In this document: positions 17,155 to 26,307 of the stretch, in pieces
How positions within the stretch are numbered: position 1 is the stretch's first letter
Layout of the letters: every line of letters begins with the position of its first letter
Assembly (NCBI RefSeq): GCF_004327335.1
Contig: NZ_QJUO01000018.1
Coordinates: forward strand, 1 to 64,000
Source of the DNA: Stutzerimonas kirkiae
Lineage (GTDB): Bacteria > Pseudomonadota > Gammaproteobacteria > Pseudomonadales > Pseudomonadaceae
Direction: 5' to 3'
DNA length: 64,000 nucleotides
Notes under the pieces: model-generated
Database searches by the model: none
Told to the model about the DNA's origin: nothing
What the model saw: only the letters and a program-made list of their open reading frames with translations
Translations under genes and position numbers: made by a program

Positions 17155-17699
17155 ACACTGCGCATATGAGTGCCGTGCGGATGCTCGACCTGCTCCATAT
17201 ATCCCTGGCGGATCAACTGCTCTATGGCTTTTCCGATGGTGTGCTGCGCCTGCGCTTCCCGGTTTCGACCGCGCGCAATGGGGCCGGGGAACTGAACGGT
17301 TCCGGTTGCACGCCGCGGGGCATGCATCAGGTGCGTGCGCGCATCGGCGAAGGGCTGCCCTGTGGCGCGGTGCTGCGTGGCCGCCGTTGGACCGGCGAAG
17401 TCTGGAGCGACGAGCTGCACGCCGCCTTTCCCGGGCGTGACTGGATACTGACGCGCATTCTCTGGTTGAGCGGCTGCGAGCCCGGTGTCAATCGCCTGGG
17501 GCCTGTCGATACCTTCCGGCGCTACATTTACCTGCACGGCACGCCGGATGTCGAGCCGATGGGCGTGGCGTTGTCCCATGGCTGCATACGCATGCGCAAT
17601 GCCGATCTGCTGCGGCTGTTTCCCCTCGTTCCGGCTCACTGCCGCGTTATGCTCGCTGAGCGGCCCTGCCCGCAATGGCGGCGGGCCGTCATTTCCTGA
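17151..17699 (+). CDS. L,D-transpeptidase (YkuD-fold) family protein
   Basis: A 182-residue protein with a C-terminal YkuD catalytic motif: His129 in YIYLHGTPD and Ser142-His143-Gly144-Cys145 with Arg147 in SHGCIRM. This motif cross-links meso-diaminopimelate residues of peptidoglycan or attaches proteins to it. Unusually, no signal peptide or membrane helix precedes the domain, although these enzymes work in the periplasm; the first 30 residues are only mildly hydrophobic. The start overlaps the psrA stop, and the next gene is nagZ, which recycles cell-wall fragments, so a cell-wall role in the same unit is plausible. Confidence 0.85.
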   Translation: MNTAHMSAVRMLDLLHISLADQLLYGFSDGVLRLRFPVSTARNGAGELNGSGCTPRGMHQVRARIGEGLPCGAVLRGRRWTGEVWSDELHAAFPGRDWILTRILWLSGCEPGVNRLGPVDTFRRYIYLHGTPDVEPMGVALSHGCIRMRNADLLRLFPLVPAHCRVMLAERPCPQWRRAVIS

Positions 17700-17888
17700 G
17701 AGCCTGTTCACGACCTGTTGTGGCTCGGCTCCGCAGCCTTGGAAACATGCTCCTTCACTACTGTAAACTGCGCCCTTGACCCACTACGTTCGCCCTGCGG
17801 GCCGGCCTTCGGCTGTCACTCCGCTGGCGTCATGTTTCACCTGTTCCCACCGCGAACGACAGTCGCTCGCGAGATCGTGAACAGGTTC
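17700..17888. mobile_element. 189-bp MITE-like element with 14-bp terminal inverted repeats
   Basis: The ends are GAGCCTGTTCACGA and, on the reverse strand, GAACCTGTTCACGA, 13 of 14 matching. It starts one base after the L,D-transpeptidase stop codon and ends 11 bp before nagZ, filling the whole gap. It encodes no protein. A solitary copy of the right end lies at 55693-55716. No clear target duplication is seen, so mobility is an inference from structure. Confidence 0.6.
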
Positions 17889-17899
17889 CGAGGATCGCT

Positions 17900-18895
17900 A
17901 TGCAAGGCTCTTTGATGCTGGACATCGCCGGCACCTGGCTGACCGCCGAGGACCGCCAACTGCTGCGCCAGCCACAGGTAGGCGGGCTGATTCTGTTCGC
18001 GCGCAATATCGAGGACCCACGCCAGGTGCTGGAGCTGACCCGGGCGATACGCCAGGTGCGGCCCGATCTGCTGCTGGCGGTGGACCAGGAAGGCGGACGG
18101 GTGCAGCGTTTACGCCAGGGTTTCGTGCGTCTGCCGGCAATGCGTCGCTTCGCCGAGTGCGACGATGCGCTGGCCCTGGCGGAGCTGACGGGTTGGCTGA
18201 TGGCGACCGAGGTGCTGGCCGTGGGTATCGACTTCAGTTTCGCGCCGGTCCTGGACCTGGACCACCAGCGCAGTGCGGTGATCGGTGCGCGGGCCTTCGA
18301 GGGCGATCCCTGGCGGGCGACGCAATTGGCCGGTGCCTTTATCAAGGGCATGCATGCTGCCGGCATGGCTGCTACCGGCAAGCATTTTCCGGGGCATGGC
18401 TGGGCCGAGGCGGATTCCCATGTCGCCATTCCGCTGGACGAGCGTGACCTCGCACAGATCCGCCAGCAGGATCTGCAACCGTTCCAGGCGCTCGGTGGCG
18501 TGCTGGATGCGGTGATGCCGGCTCATGTGATCTATCCGGCGGTGGATGAGCGGCCCGCCGGCTTTTCCGCGTACTGGCTGCAGACGATTCTGCGCGGCGA
18601 ACTGGGCTTCGATGGTGTGATCTTCAGTGATGACCTGTCGATGGCGGGGGCGCATGTGGCCGGGGATGCCGGGGAACGTATCCTGGCCGCGCTGGGTGCG
18701 GGCTGCGATATGGGGCTGGTGTGCAACGACCGTGCGTCGGCGGAACTGGCCCTGAGTGTGCTGCAACGCCGCGATGTGATGCCGGCGCCACGTCTGCGGC
18801 GGATGGTCCGGCGGGCAGAGGTGCTGCCCGATTACCGGTGTGATCCACGCTGGTTGCAAGGGTTGCAGGCGCTGCGCGAAGCCGAACTGGTGTAA
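17900..18895 (+). CDS. nagZ: Beta-N-acetylglucosaminidase NagZ
   Basis: This cytoplasmic GH3 enzyme removes GlcNAc from muropeptides in cell-wall recycling, producing the signal molecules that AmpR senses for beta-lactamase induction. The 331-residue product shows the family loop KHFPGHG (161-167), the general-acid His174 of ADSHVAIP, and the nucleophile motif SDDLSM with Asp244-Asp245. VDQEGGRVQRL is also typical. GAGGATCG precedes the start, right at the edge of the 189-bp inverted-repeat element, so that element may carry or alter the promoter. Length and motifs are normal. Confidence 0.95.
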   Translation: MQGSLMLDIAGTWLTAEDRQLLRQPQVGGLILFARNIEDPRQVLELTRAIRQVRPDLLLAVDQEGGRVQRLRQGFVRLPAMRRFAECDDALALAELTGWLMATEVLAVGIDFSFAPVLDLDHQRSAVIGARAFEGDPWRATQLAGAFIKGMHAAGMAATGKHFPGHGWAEADSHVAIPLDERDLAQIRQQDLQPFQALGGVLDAVMPAHVIYPAVDERPAGFSAYWLQTILRGELGFDGVIFSDDLSMAGAHVAGDAGERILAALGAGCDMGLVCNDRASAELALSVLQRRDVMPAPRLRRMVRRAEVLPDYRCDPRWLQGLQALREAELV

Positions 18896-18992
18896 AACCG
18901 ATAATTGATGGCATTTTGCTTCGGTTTCCTATGAGCGGGCCTTGCGGTCGGTGTCGTGCTTGCTACACTGGGCCGTCCCTTGGAGTACCGGA

Positions 18993-19490
18993 ATGCGTTG
19001 CCAGGCACGAACATCGAACCTCTTCAGAGCGTTGGCGCTATTGGGCCTGCTTGGCAGCCTCGGTGGCTGTTCAACCTGGTTTTCATCTTCTTTCGAGGAG
19101 CCTCAAGTCCAGCTCGACAAGGTCGATGTGGTCAAGGCCCGACTGCTGGAGCAGGAGTTCCTGCTGCGTTTTCGCATCGACAATCCCAACGATCACAGCC
19201 TGCCGGTTCGTGGCTTGATCTATACCGTGCACCTGAACGACATCGAACTGGCCAGCGGCGAGTCCAGCACCTGGCTGACGGTGCCGGCGAATGGCTTCGC
19301 GTATTACGAGGTCCCCGTGCATACCAACCTCTGGCGCCACATGAAGTATGTCGTGCGCTTGCTGGAGAAGCCGGATCGGCCCATCGCCTACCGCCTGGAC
19401 GGGGAGTTGAAGATCGGTCTGATGTCCGGTCGACGCGTGCATATTTCCAGGCGCGGCGAGATAATTCCCGGGAATTTCATTCCGGAGTGA
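18993..19490 (+). CDS. LEA14/WHy-domain lipoprotein
   Basis: A 165-residue lipoprotein. The signal peptide ends in the lipobox LGGC (Cys26), followed by Ser-Thr-Trp. The mature part is a LEA-type-2/WHy beta domain with [19 protein letters not shown], in which the NPN motif is the hallmark. Such domains are linked to desiccation and stress tolerance, but the role of the pseudomonad proteins is unclear. I start at ATG 18993, which has TTGGAGTACC upstream; an earlier in-frame start at 18942 would spoil the signal peptide. It opens a compact group with the SEC-C gene 5 bp downstream. Confidence 0.82.
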   Translation: MRCQARTSNLFRALALLGLLGSLGGCSTWFSSSFEEPQVQLDKVDVVKARLLEQEFLLRFRIDNPNDHSLPVRGLIYTVHLNDIELASGESSTWLTVPANGFAYYEVPVHTNLWRHMKYVVRLLEKPDRPIAYRLDGELKIGLMSGRRVHISRRGEIIPGNFIPE

Positions 19491-19495
19491 AGACG

Positions 19496-19684
19496 ATGAA
19501 TCACCAGCACCACGTACACGGTCCCGACTGCAATCACGATCATGGGCATGAGCACGGCCATGTGCATGGCCCGGACTGCAATCACGGCGCCGAACCTGTG
19601 CGCAATCCGTTGAAGGACGTTGGTCGCAATGACCCCTGTCCCTGCGGTAGCGAGAAGAAATTCAAGAAGTGCCACGGCGCCTGA
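19496..19684 (+). CDS. Small His-rich SEC-C metal-binding protein
   Basis: A 62-residue protein. The first half holds two copies of a HVHGPDCNH unit separated by a His-rich spacer (DHGHEHGH), a likely zinc or nickel-binding region. The second half is a SEC-C zinc motif ([14 protein letters not shown]), the same as at the SecA C-terminus. Upstream CGGAGTGAAG gives a good ribosome site that overlaps the end of the preceding lipoprotein gene. Function is unknown; metal storage or a chaperone role is inference only. Confidence 0.8.
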   Translation: MNHQHHVHGPDCNHDHGHEHGHVHGPDCNHGAEPVRNPLKDVGRNDPCPCGSEKKFKKCHGA

Positions 19685-19690
19685 TCGCCC

Positions 19691-20140
19691 GTGTCTTCGC
19701 TCGTCACTTTCCTCTATGCCGCGGCGCTGCTGTTGATCGTGGCCTTGTCCGTGCACGCCGGCCTGTTATGGCGCAAGGTCTGGCTACGCCAGCGGCAGAT
19801 CGCCCAGGCCCTGCGCCAGCGCCACCAGGCCCTGGCGGGGGACCTGCGGATCCTGGCCGCGAGCCTGCTGGATGGGCAGTTGCCGCTGATTGAGGGCGCC
19901 ATTCGCATCAAGGTGCTGCTGGACAGCTATGATACGGGGCTGGCGAACGATCCGCGCAGCGAGGCGCTCCAGGCCATCCATGGGGCTACCGCGCATATCC
20001 CGACCCATGACGCCTGGAAGGCGCTGGAGCGCGATGAGCAGCGCCGTCATGAGGCGGACTTCCGCGCACTGGAGTCGCGCCATGGCGAAGATGCCCGGCG
20101 CGCGGCGCGCTGGTTGCTGAATGAGGCCATCCCCGGCTGA
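19691..20140 (+). CDS. DUF2489-type membrane-anchored protein
   Basis: A 149-residue protein with one N-terminal membrane helix (about 4-26) and a cytoplasmic helical domain with [20 protein letters not shown] and a [20 protein letters not shown] core, which I take for DUF2489. It probably starts with GTG at 19691, 6 bp after the SEC-C stop. It ends 38 bp before the acylase gene. No function is known to me. Confidence 0.72.
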   Translation: MSSLVTFLYAAALLLIVALSVHAGLLWRKVWLRQRQIAQALRQRHQALAGDLRILAASLLDGQLPLIEGAIRIKVLLDSYDTGLANDPRSEALQAIHGATAHIPTHDAWKALERDEQRRHEADFRALESRHGEDARRAARWLLNEAIPG

Positions 20141-20178
20141 GTCCCTGTTCCTGCTGCTTCATATCGAAGGAATCATCG

Positions 20179-22707
20179 ATGTCTGTACGTGCTTACTCCC
20201 TGGTTCGTATGGCGCTTGGCACACTGCTGGTCCTGGCGGGACTGAGCGGTTGCCAGTCGTATCTGGACCAGCGCTATCGCGAGAGCCTGCCGCCGAGCGA
20301 GGGCGTGCAACCGCTGAAAGGGCTGGCGGGCAATGTCAGCGTGCGCCGCAATGCCCTGGGCATGCCGCTGATCGAGACTTCTTCCTTCCATGACGCGCTG
20401 TTCGCACTGGGCTATGTGCACGCCAGCGACCGCCTGAGCCAGATGGTCGGCATGCGCCTGATGGCCCAGGGGCGCCTGGCCGAGATGATCGGCGAGGGGG
20501 CGCTGGATATCGACCGCTTCATGCGGGCGGTCAACCTGCGCAAGGATGCCGAGGTGCTGTATCGCAATGCCTCGCCGCGCTTGCAGCGCTTCTTCGAGGT
20601 CTATGCGCGGGGCGTCAACGCCTATATGTACCGCTACCGCGACAAGTTGCCGATGGACCTGGATGCCTCCGGCTACCAGCCGGAGTACTGGAAGGCAGAG
20701 GACTCCGCGCTGATCTTCTGTCTGCTGAATTTCGGCCTGTCGACCAACCTGCAGGAAGAGATAGCCGCCTTGATCCTCGCGCAGAAGGTCGGCCACCAGC
20801 GCCTGGCCTGGCTGCTGCCCACCTATCCGGACGAGCCGTTGCCGTTCGACGAGGCGCAAAAGCTCGAATTCATGACCGCGGCTGGGGTCGCGGGGCTGGC
20901 CCGGGTCGACCGTACCGTGGCCGACCTGTCCCGCTTGAGCATGCTCGGCGTGGCCGCTTCCAACAACTGGGCACTGTCGGGGCGCCAGACCCGCTCCGGG
21001 CGCCCGATCCTGGCCAATGACACCCATCTGCCGCTGTCGATGCCTTCCTACTGGAATTTCGTGCAGATTCGCTCGCCGAAATTCCAGGCGGGGGGTGTCT
21101 CGGTTGCCGGGATTCCCGCGGTGATCGCCGGATTCAATGGCAAGATCGGCTGGGGCATGACCATGGTCATGGGCGATACCCAGGATGTGTTCGTCGAGCG
21201 CCTGCGCGAGCGGGACGGGCGTTTGCAGTACCTGGCCGATGGCAAGTGGCAGCCGGCGCGGCAGCGTCATGAGACGTTCATCGTCAAGGGGCAGCGCCCG
21301 GTGCGCGAAGTGGTGCACGAGACGCGCAACGGCCCCTTGCTCAATTCCGTGCTTGGCGAGCGCAAACATGCGCTGCAACCACTGCCGTTCGAGAGCGGCT
21401 ACGGGCTGGCGCTGAAAACCGCCTCGTACGAGGAGGATCGCAGCCTGGATGCCTTCTTCGAGCTGTCTCGCGCCGCGTCCGTCGACCAGGCCTTCGAGGT
21501 TGCCCGTGATATCCGCGCCATGGCGCTCAACCTGGTGTTCGCCGACGAGAGCGGTATCGGCTGGCAGGTCACCGGGCGTTATCCGAACCGCAGGGAAGGC
21601 CAGGGCCTGTTGCCCTCGCCGGGCTGGGACCAGCGTTACGGCTGGGATGGCTATACCGATCCGATGCTGCACCCCTACGACCAGGACCCGCTCCAGGGTT
21701 GGCTCGGCACCGCCAATCAACGCACGGTCAACCGTGGCTACGGGGTGCAACTGTCCAACTCCTGGCATTACCCCGAGCGCTATGAGCGTCTCGCCGAACT
21801 GGCGAGCAGGGGCGGGCATGACACCCGTAGCGTGATCGCCATGCAGTATGACCAGACCACGCTGTTCGCCGCCAAGCTCAAGGCCATGTTCACCTCGGCG
21901 GGCATGCAGGAGCCGTTGCGCCAAGCCATCGGGGCGCTGCCGGCAGAGCAGCGCGGCAAGGCGCGGGAAGCGCTGTCGCGTCTGCTGGCCTTCGACGGGC
22001 GCCTGGCGGCGGATTCCGCTGATGCGGCCCTGTATGGTGCTTTCCTGCATGAAAGCGCCCGGCAGATATTTCTCGATGAGCTGGGGCCGCAAGACAGCCC
22101 GTCCTGGCAGGCGTTCGTGCGCATGGCCGACCTGTCTTACTCAGCCCAGGCCGACCATCTGCTGGGGCGCGAGGACAGCCCGTTCTGGGATGATCGTGGC
22201 ACGCCGACCAAGGAGGACAAGCCGGCCATCCTCGCGCGCAGCCTGTCTGCCGCCGTAACCCTGCTGGAGAGCCAGCAGGGCGGCGATCGCCAGGCCTGGC
22301 GCTGGGGCAGGTCGCACACTTACACCTGGGCCAGCGATGCCACGCGACTGGCGCCGCATATGCCGGTGACGCAGCGCAGTCGCATCAACGCCATCAAGGG
22401 GTATCTCGAGCGCGGGCCTTACCAGGCCGGCGGCGATCACAGCACGCTGAATGTCTCGGCCTATCACTGGGGCCAGGATTTCGATACCTGGCTGATTCCC
22501 GCCATGCGCATCCTGGTCGACTTCAATCGTGACGAGCCGCTGATCGGGCTGAACAGCAGTGGCCAGTCCGCTAACCCGGCCAGCCCGCACTATGCCGATG
22601 GCATCGAAGCCTGGCGCCGGGCCCAGTACATGAGCTTCCCGTTCAAGGCCGGGAATATCGACAAGGTGTATGGCGGCAAGCGCCTGTTGCTGACCCCGGC
22701 CAGGTAG
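20179..22707 (+). CDS. quiP: QuiP-like acyl-homoserine lactone acylase (penicillin amidase family)
   Basis: An Ntn-hydrolase precursor of 842 residues, close to P. aeruginosa QuiP in length and sequence as I remember it. A lipobox-like LSGC (Cys25) follows the signal helix. The autocatalytic nucleophile is Ser261 in [11 protein letters not shown], which becomes the beta-chain N-terminus after self-cleavage. [17 protein letters not shown] and [11 protein letters not shown] are strongly QuiP-like. QuiP degrades long-chain acyl-homoserine lactones; whether this protein prefers those or other amides cannot be read. The lipobox suggests outer-membrane anchoring, unusual for this family. ATCGAAGGAATCATCG lies before the ATG. 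Confidence 0.82.
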   Translation: MSVRAYSLVRMALGTLLVLAGLSGCQSYLDQRYRESLPPSEGVQPLKGLAGNVSVRRNALGMPLIETSSFHDALFALGYVHASDRLSQMVGMRLMAQGRLAEMIGEGALDIDRFMRAVNLRKDAEVLYRNASPRLQRFFEVYARGVNAYMYRYRDKLPMDLDASGYQPEYWKAEDSALIFCLLNFGLSTNLQEEIAALILAQKVGHQRLAWLLPTYPDEPLPFDEAQKLEFMTAAGVAGLARVDRTVADLSRLSMLGVAASNNWALSGRQTRSGRPILANDTHLPLSMPSYWNFVQIRSPKFQAGGVSVAGIPAVIAGFNGKIGWGMTMVMGDTQDVFVERLRERDGRLQYLADGKWQPARQRHETFIVKGQRPVREVVHETRNGPLLNSVLGERKHALQPLPFESGYGLALKTASYEEDRSLDAFFELSRAASVDQAFEVARDIRAMALNLVFADESGIGWQVTGRYPNRREGQGLLPSPGWDQRYGWDGYTDPMLHPYDQDPLQGWLGTANQRTVNRGYGVQLSNSWHYPERYERLAELASRGGHDTRSVIAMQYDQTTLFAAKLKAMFTSAGMQEPLRQAIGALPAEQRGKAREALSRLLAFDGRLAADSADAALYGAFLHESARQIFLDELGPQDSPSWQAFVRMADLSYSAQADHLLGREDSPFWDDRGTPTKEDKPAILARSLSAAVTLLESQQGGDRQAWRWGRSHTYTWASDATRLAPHMPVTQRSRINAIKGYLERGPYQAGGDHSTLNVSAYHWGQDFDTWLIPAMRILVDFNRDEPLIGLNSSGQSANPASPHYADGIEAWRRAQYMSFPFKAGNIDKVYGGKRLLLTPAR

Positions 22708-22719
22708 GGGCAGGCTGTC

Positions 22720-22803
22720 CGATAAAGGCGCTGGAGGCTGGAAAGCTGGAGGAAATGCCCGGGGCACTCCCGTCTTTTCGTCCAGCCTTCAGCGCTTTTT
22801 CGA
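22720..22803. repeat. Palindromic intergenic element C, copy 3
   Basis: It opens CGATAAAGGCGCTGGAGG and closes CCTTCAGCGCTTTTTCG, with an inner GGCTGGA/TCCAGCC pairing, just after the acylase stop. The run of five T at the right end makes it a usable terminator. Confidence 0.7.
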
Positions 22804-22836
22804 TCCGTTGCAACCCCTGGCGCAACCGCTCGGGCT

Positions 22837-23529
22837 CTACTCCCGCTCGATCTCGATGACACGGATCAGTTCCGGGCTCGGGTAGTGCCAGCGTACCGAT
22901 ACGTCCCAGAAGCGGGTGCCGTAGCGGCGCTCGGGCTCGGGGCGCTGGTAGGCCGGGCGCGGGTCCTGGGCCAGGCATTGTTCCACCAGTTCTGTCAGTG
23001 GCTGGCCGAGGCGCTGGCTTTCGGCCTGGGCCTTTTGCAGGATGCCCTCAGCCCACTGTACGGTGATTCGCTGCGGTGCCTGGCTGGCGATGGCGTTGCA
23101 GGCATCGGGCAGGGCGTCGGCGTAGGGTACGTAGGGTTTGATGTCCAGCACCGGGGTGCCGTCCAGCAGGTCGATACCGGACAGTTGCAGGCGGCCCGCT
23201 TCCACCGCGTCCAGGCGTACCACCGATTGCCCGATGCCGTTGGGGCGGTGGCTGGCACGGCTGGCGAAGACCCCGAGCATGCGGTTGCCGCCCAGTCGTG
23301 GCGGCCTTACCCGCAGGCGCGGCTGTTCTTCCAGTGCCTGGTGGAACAGGAACAGCAGCCAGACGTGGCTGACTTGCTCCAGCCCTTGCAGCGCTTGCGG
23401 CTGGTCGTAGGGCGGTAGCAGTTCAAGGGTCCCGCGCGCGGCCGGAGCGAGTTGCGGCTGGCGTGGAATGGCGAACTTCTCGCGAAAGCAGGAGCGCATG
23501 AAGCCGATGGGGGATACGGAGTAGGGCAT
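22837..23529 (-). CDS. trmO: tRNA (t6A37) N6-methyltransferase TrmO
   Basis: TrmO (formerly TsaA/YaeB) methylates N6-threonylcarbamoyl-adenosine 37 in tRNAs that read ACC-type codons, using S-adenosylmethionine. The 230-residue product begins with PIGFMRSCFREKFAIPRQP, the family signature, and has VSHVWLLFLFH and the beta-barrel motif RASHRPNGIGQSVVRL, then IDLLDGTPVLDIKPYVPYAD. The C-terminal part with RYGTRFWDVSVRWHY belongs to the longer bacterial form. It is divergent from a TauE-family gene and stands alone. Confidence 0.92.
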   Translation of the reverse strand: MPYSVSPIGFMRSCFREKFAIPRQPQLAPAARGTLELLPPYDQPQALQGLEQVSHVWLLFLFHQALEEQPRLRVRPPRLGGNRMLGVFASRASHRPNGIGQSVVRLDAVEAGRLQLSGIDLLDGTPVLDIKPYVPYADALPDACNAIASQAPQRITVQWAEGILQKAQAESQRLGQPLTELVEQCLAQDPRPAYQRPEPERRYGTRFWDVSVRWHYPSPELIRVIEIERE

Positions 23530-23563
23530 GGGTGATCCCGCTGGGATGGGGCTGGCGCGCCAT

Positions 23564-23597
23564 CTTCAAGCTTCAAGCTGCGGGCTTCAAGCTGTAG
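23564..23597. repeat. Short CTTCAAG tandem repeat
   Basis: Copies of CTTCAAGCTT-like units lie between trmO and the permease gene. The same low-complexity family recurs at 29862-29897 and 34426-34497. Confidence 0.7.
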
Positions 23598-23624
23598 CAT
23601 GCGGTCTTTTTCCCGAGGCCTGCC

Positions 23625-24377
23625 ATGATCGTCGATTTTGCAATCAATCTGTTGCTGGGGCTGGCTCTGGGAACACTGGGGGGGCTGTTCGGGATCGGTG
23701 GGGGGCTGATAGCGATCCCGGTGCTCGGCGTGTTGTTCGGCCTGGACCAGCAACTGGCGCAGGGTACGGCGCTGGTGATGGTGGTGCCCAATGTACTGCT
23801 GGCCGTCTGGCGTTATCACCAGCGTAATCGTATCGACTGGCGGCATGCGGCGGCGCTGGCGGTCACCAGCTTCTGCTTCGCGATCATCGGTGCCCGCTAT
23901 GCGCTCTCGCTCGACGCCGGGCGGATGCGCTGGGCGTTCATCGTCTTCCTGTTGCTGTTGGCGTTGTATAGCGTCGTGCGGGTCTGGTTGCGCAGCGCAC
24001 CGGGAAGCTCCGGGTTGAAATATGGCTGGCCCTGGTTGAGCCTGCTGGGCGCCTGGGCCGGTGCCCTGGGCGGGCTGTTCGGGGTCGGCGGCGCGGTGTT
24101 GGCGACTCCGGTGCTGACCAGCCTGTTCGGCGCCAGCCAGGTGGTCGCCCAGGGGTTATCCCTGGCATTGGCGGTACCCAGTACCAGTGTCACGCTGGTC
24201 GCCTATGGCCTGCATGACCAGGTCGACTGGCTGCTGGGGTTGCCGCTGGCGCTGGGCGGCCTGCTGAGCGTCAGTCTCGGTGTGCGGCTGGCGCACGCGT
24301 TGCCGGAGCCTCTGCTGAGAATGCTGTTCAGCGGCTTTCTGGTCGCGAGTGCGGCGTTGCTGGCGCTGGAGACCTGA
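23625..24377 (+). CDS. TauE/SafE-family membrane permease
   Basis: A 250-residue integral membrane protein with about eight helices in two repeated halves; each half has a glycine-rich FGIGGG or FGVGGA motif (near residues 22 and 147), the mark of the TauE/SafE family. Members export sulfite, sulfoacetate or other sulfur-containing anions, but this one has no neighbouring gene that fixes the substrate. The gene begins 36 bp after the CTTCAAG repeat. Downstream 24378-24536 contains only a short GAGCGC-type hairpin. Confidence 0.82.
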   Translation: MIVDFAINLLLGLALGTLGGLFGIGGGLIAIPVLGVLFGLDQQLAQGTALVMVVPNVLLAVWRYHQRNRIDWRHAAALAVTSFCFAIIGARYALSLDAGRMRWAFIVFLLLLALYSVVRVWLRSAPGSSGLKYGWPWLSLLGAWAGALGGLFGVGGAVLATPVLTSLFGASQVVAQGLSLALAVPSTSVTLVAYGLHDQVDWLLGLPLALGGLLSVSLGVRLAHALPEPLLRMLFSGFLVASAALLALET

Positions 24378-24536
24378 AAAGAGCAAGCCGTAGCAGGGAA
24401 CCGCGAGCGCACCTGAGCGCTCGATGCCGCTATCCCTGGTGCGCACGGCTCACCCTACGGCAAAGCGCCCAGGCACATGCCGACATTTGATGCGTTAGGG
24501 CATGCCCCACGCAAAACCCTCGCCATCGGCACGAGT

Positions 24537-25940
24537 CTATGCCTGGACGGACTGTCTGCGAGCCCTGGCGGCGCTTTTGACGATGGCCCGGTGCGCGCTG
24601 TAGTGCAGGCGCAGGCTCAGCAGCAGGGCGGCGCAGCTCAGGCCTGCGATCAACCCCTGCCACAGGCCGACCGGGCCGCTGGGCGGGCCCATCCAGTCGG
24701 TCAGGCCCAGCAGGTAGCCTACCGGCAGGCCGATCAGCCAGTAGGCGAACAGGGTGAAGATCATGGTCATGCGGGTATCCTGGTAGCCGCGCAGGGCACC
24801 GGCGGCGGTAACCTGTACCACATCCGAGAACTGGAACAGCGCGGCATAGACGAAGAGCCCGGAGGCGATGGCGATCACCGCCGGGTCGGTGCTGTAGATA
24901 CGGGCGATCGGTTCGCTGAACAGCAGCATGCCGCTGGCGGAAAAACAGGCGTAGACCAGGCTGGTGGCGATGCCCAGCCCGGCAACGAAGCGCGCATCCC
25001 GGGGCGCGCCACGCCCGAGCGACTGGCCTACGCGCACGGTGACGGCCATGCCCAGCGACAAGGGGATCATGAAGATCAGCGAGGTGAAACTGAGGGATAT
25101 CTGGTGCCCGGAGATGACTGTCTCGCCCAGCCCGCCGATCAGCAGGGCGATCACCGAAAAGATGCTCACTTCGGCGAATACCGCGATACCGATGGGCGTG
25201 CCGAGAGCCAGCAGCGGTGCGAGTTGCGACCAGCATGGCCAGTCGAAGCGGGCGAACAGGGCAGAGCCACGGTAATGCGGTGAGCGACGTATCCAGAACA
25301 ACATGCCCGCCAGCATGAAGCTCATGACCAGCGCGGTGGTCCAGCCGCAGCCGACCGCACCGAGCGCCGGCATGCCCAGCTTGCCGTAGATGAAGATGTA
25401 GTTCAGCGGGATATTCAGCAGCAGGCCGAGAATACCGATCGCCATGCTCGGTCGCGAATGACCGAGGCCATCGCTGTAGCTGCGCAGTACCTGGTACAGG
25501 CCCATGGCGGGAAAGCCGCAGGCCACCGCGCGCAGGTAGCTCATGCTGGTATCGACCAGTTCGGCCTGTACGCCCATGACGCGCAGCAGGGGCGCGGCGT
25601 TCCACATCAGCAACGTGCAGAGCAGGCCGATGCCCAGCCCCATCCACAGCGACTGGCGCACCAGCGGGCCGATCCGTTCGTGGTGGCCGGCGCCGAAGTG
25701 CTGTGCGACCTTGGCGGTGGTGGCGAGGATGATGCCGTTCATCATCAGCAGCATCGGCACCCAGATCGAATTGCCGAGGGCTACTGCCGCCAGTTCGTGG
25801 GCGTTGACGCGACCCGACATCATGGTGTCGACGAAGCCCATGGCGGTGGTCGCCAGTTGAGCGACCGTCATGGGAATGGCAATGGCGAACAGGGCGCGTA
25901 ATTCGTTACGGATGCGCTCGATTCTGGTGCCGATGGGCAT
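24537..25940 (-). CDS. MATE-family multidrug efflux transporter (NorM-like)
   Basis: A 467-residue inner-membrane protein with 12 hydrophobic helices in two similar halves. IPMTVAQLATTAMGFVDTMMSGR at the start (read in two parts) and LNIPLNYIFIYG are typical of NorM-type Na+ or H+-coupled exporters of cationic drugs. The start at MPIGTRIERIRNEL is chosen because the longer frame to 26063 reads through repeat A. The gene ends in ARARRQSVQA. It is divergent from pdxB, 367 bp away. Confidence 0.88.
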   Translation of the reverse strand: MPIGTRIERIRNELRALFAIAIPMTVAQLATTAMGFVDTMMSGRVNAHELAAVALGNSIWVPMLLMMNGIILATTAKVAQHFGAGHHERIGPLVRQSLWMGLGIGLLCTLLMWNAAPLLRVMGVQAELVDTSMSYLRAVACGFPAMGLYQVLRSYSDGLGHSRPSMAIGILGLLLNIPLNYIFIYGKLGMPALGAVGCGWTTALVMSFMLAGMLFWIRRSPHYRGSALFARFDWPCWSQLAPLLALGTPIGIAVFAEVSIFSVIALLIGGLGETVISGHQISLSFTSLIFMIPLSLGMAVTVRVGQSLGRGAPRDARFVAGLGIATSLVYACFSASGMLLFSEPIARIYSTDPAVIAIASGLFVYAALFQFSDVVQVTAAGALRGYQDTRMTMIFTLFAYWLIGLPVGYLLGLTDWMGPPSGPVGLWQGLIAGLSCAALLLSLRLHYSAHRAIVKSAARARRQSVQA

Positions 25941-26023
25941 TTTGCTGTGTCCGGAGCGTGAAAAGCCGGGCAGTCTACGCTGCTTTGGAGAGGGCAGAAA
26001 GTGCGCGAGTGCCGCGTTCCACG

Positions 26024-26133
26024 ATGCCGGGCGGCAATGGCTGGCGAGCGCATTGGCAATCAAGTTCGCGGCAGCTCGTACTCCGCTGTCGGCGTTCTTT
26101 TGTCCATTGTGTCGCGAACCCGCCTCGCCCCGT
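26024..26133 (+). repeat. Dispersed repeat A, copy 3
   Basis: It contains GCGCATTGGCAATCAAG, CTCGTACTCCGCTGTCGG and TTGTGTCGCGAACCCGCC, parallel to copy 2 and inverted to copy 1. It occupies most of the gap between the MATE gene and pdxB; the remaining 26134-26307 shows no gene. Confidence 0.65.
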
Positions 26134-26307
26134 GGCGAATACCGAGGCGACGATGGAGAGAGCCCTCAGTGCCGCGCGGATTGCGGTTTCGCGGGTCGTT
26201 TCTTTCCGGCACCGCCGATAGTGGCGGCGCGAGTACCGGGTGGCGGGAGCGGGCCGCTCGCATCCGGCCCTGGCTGCGCCTAGAATGCCTTCCTTTGCCT
26301 GGGACCG

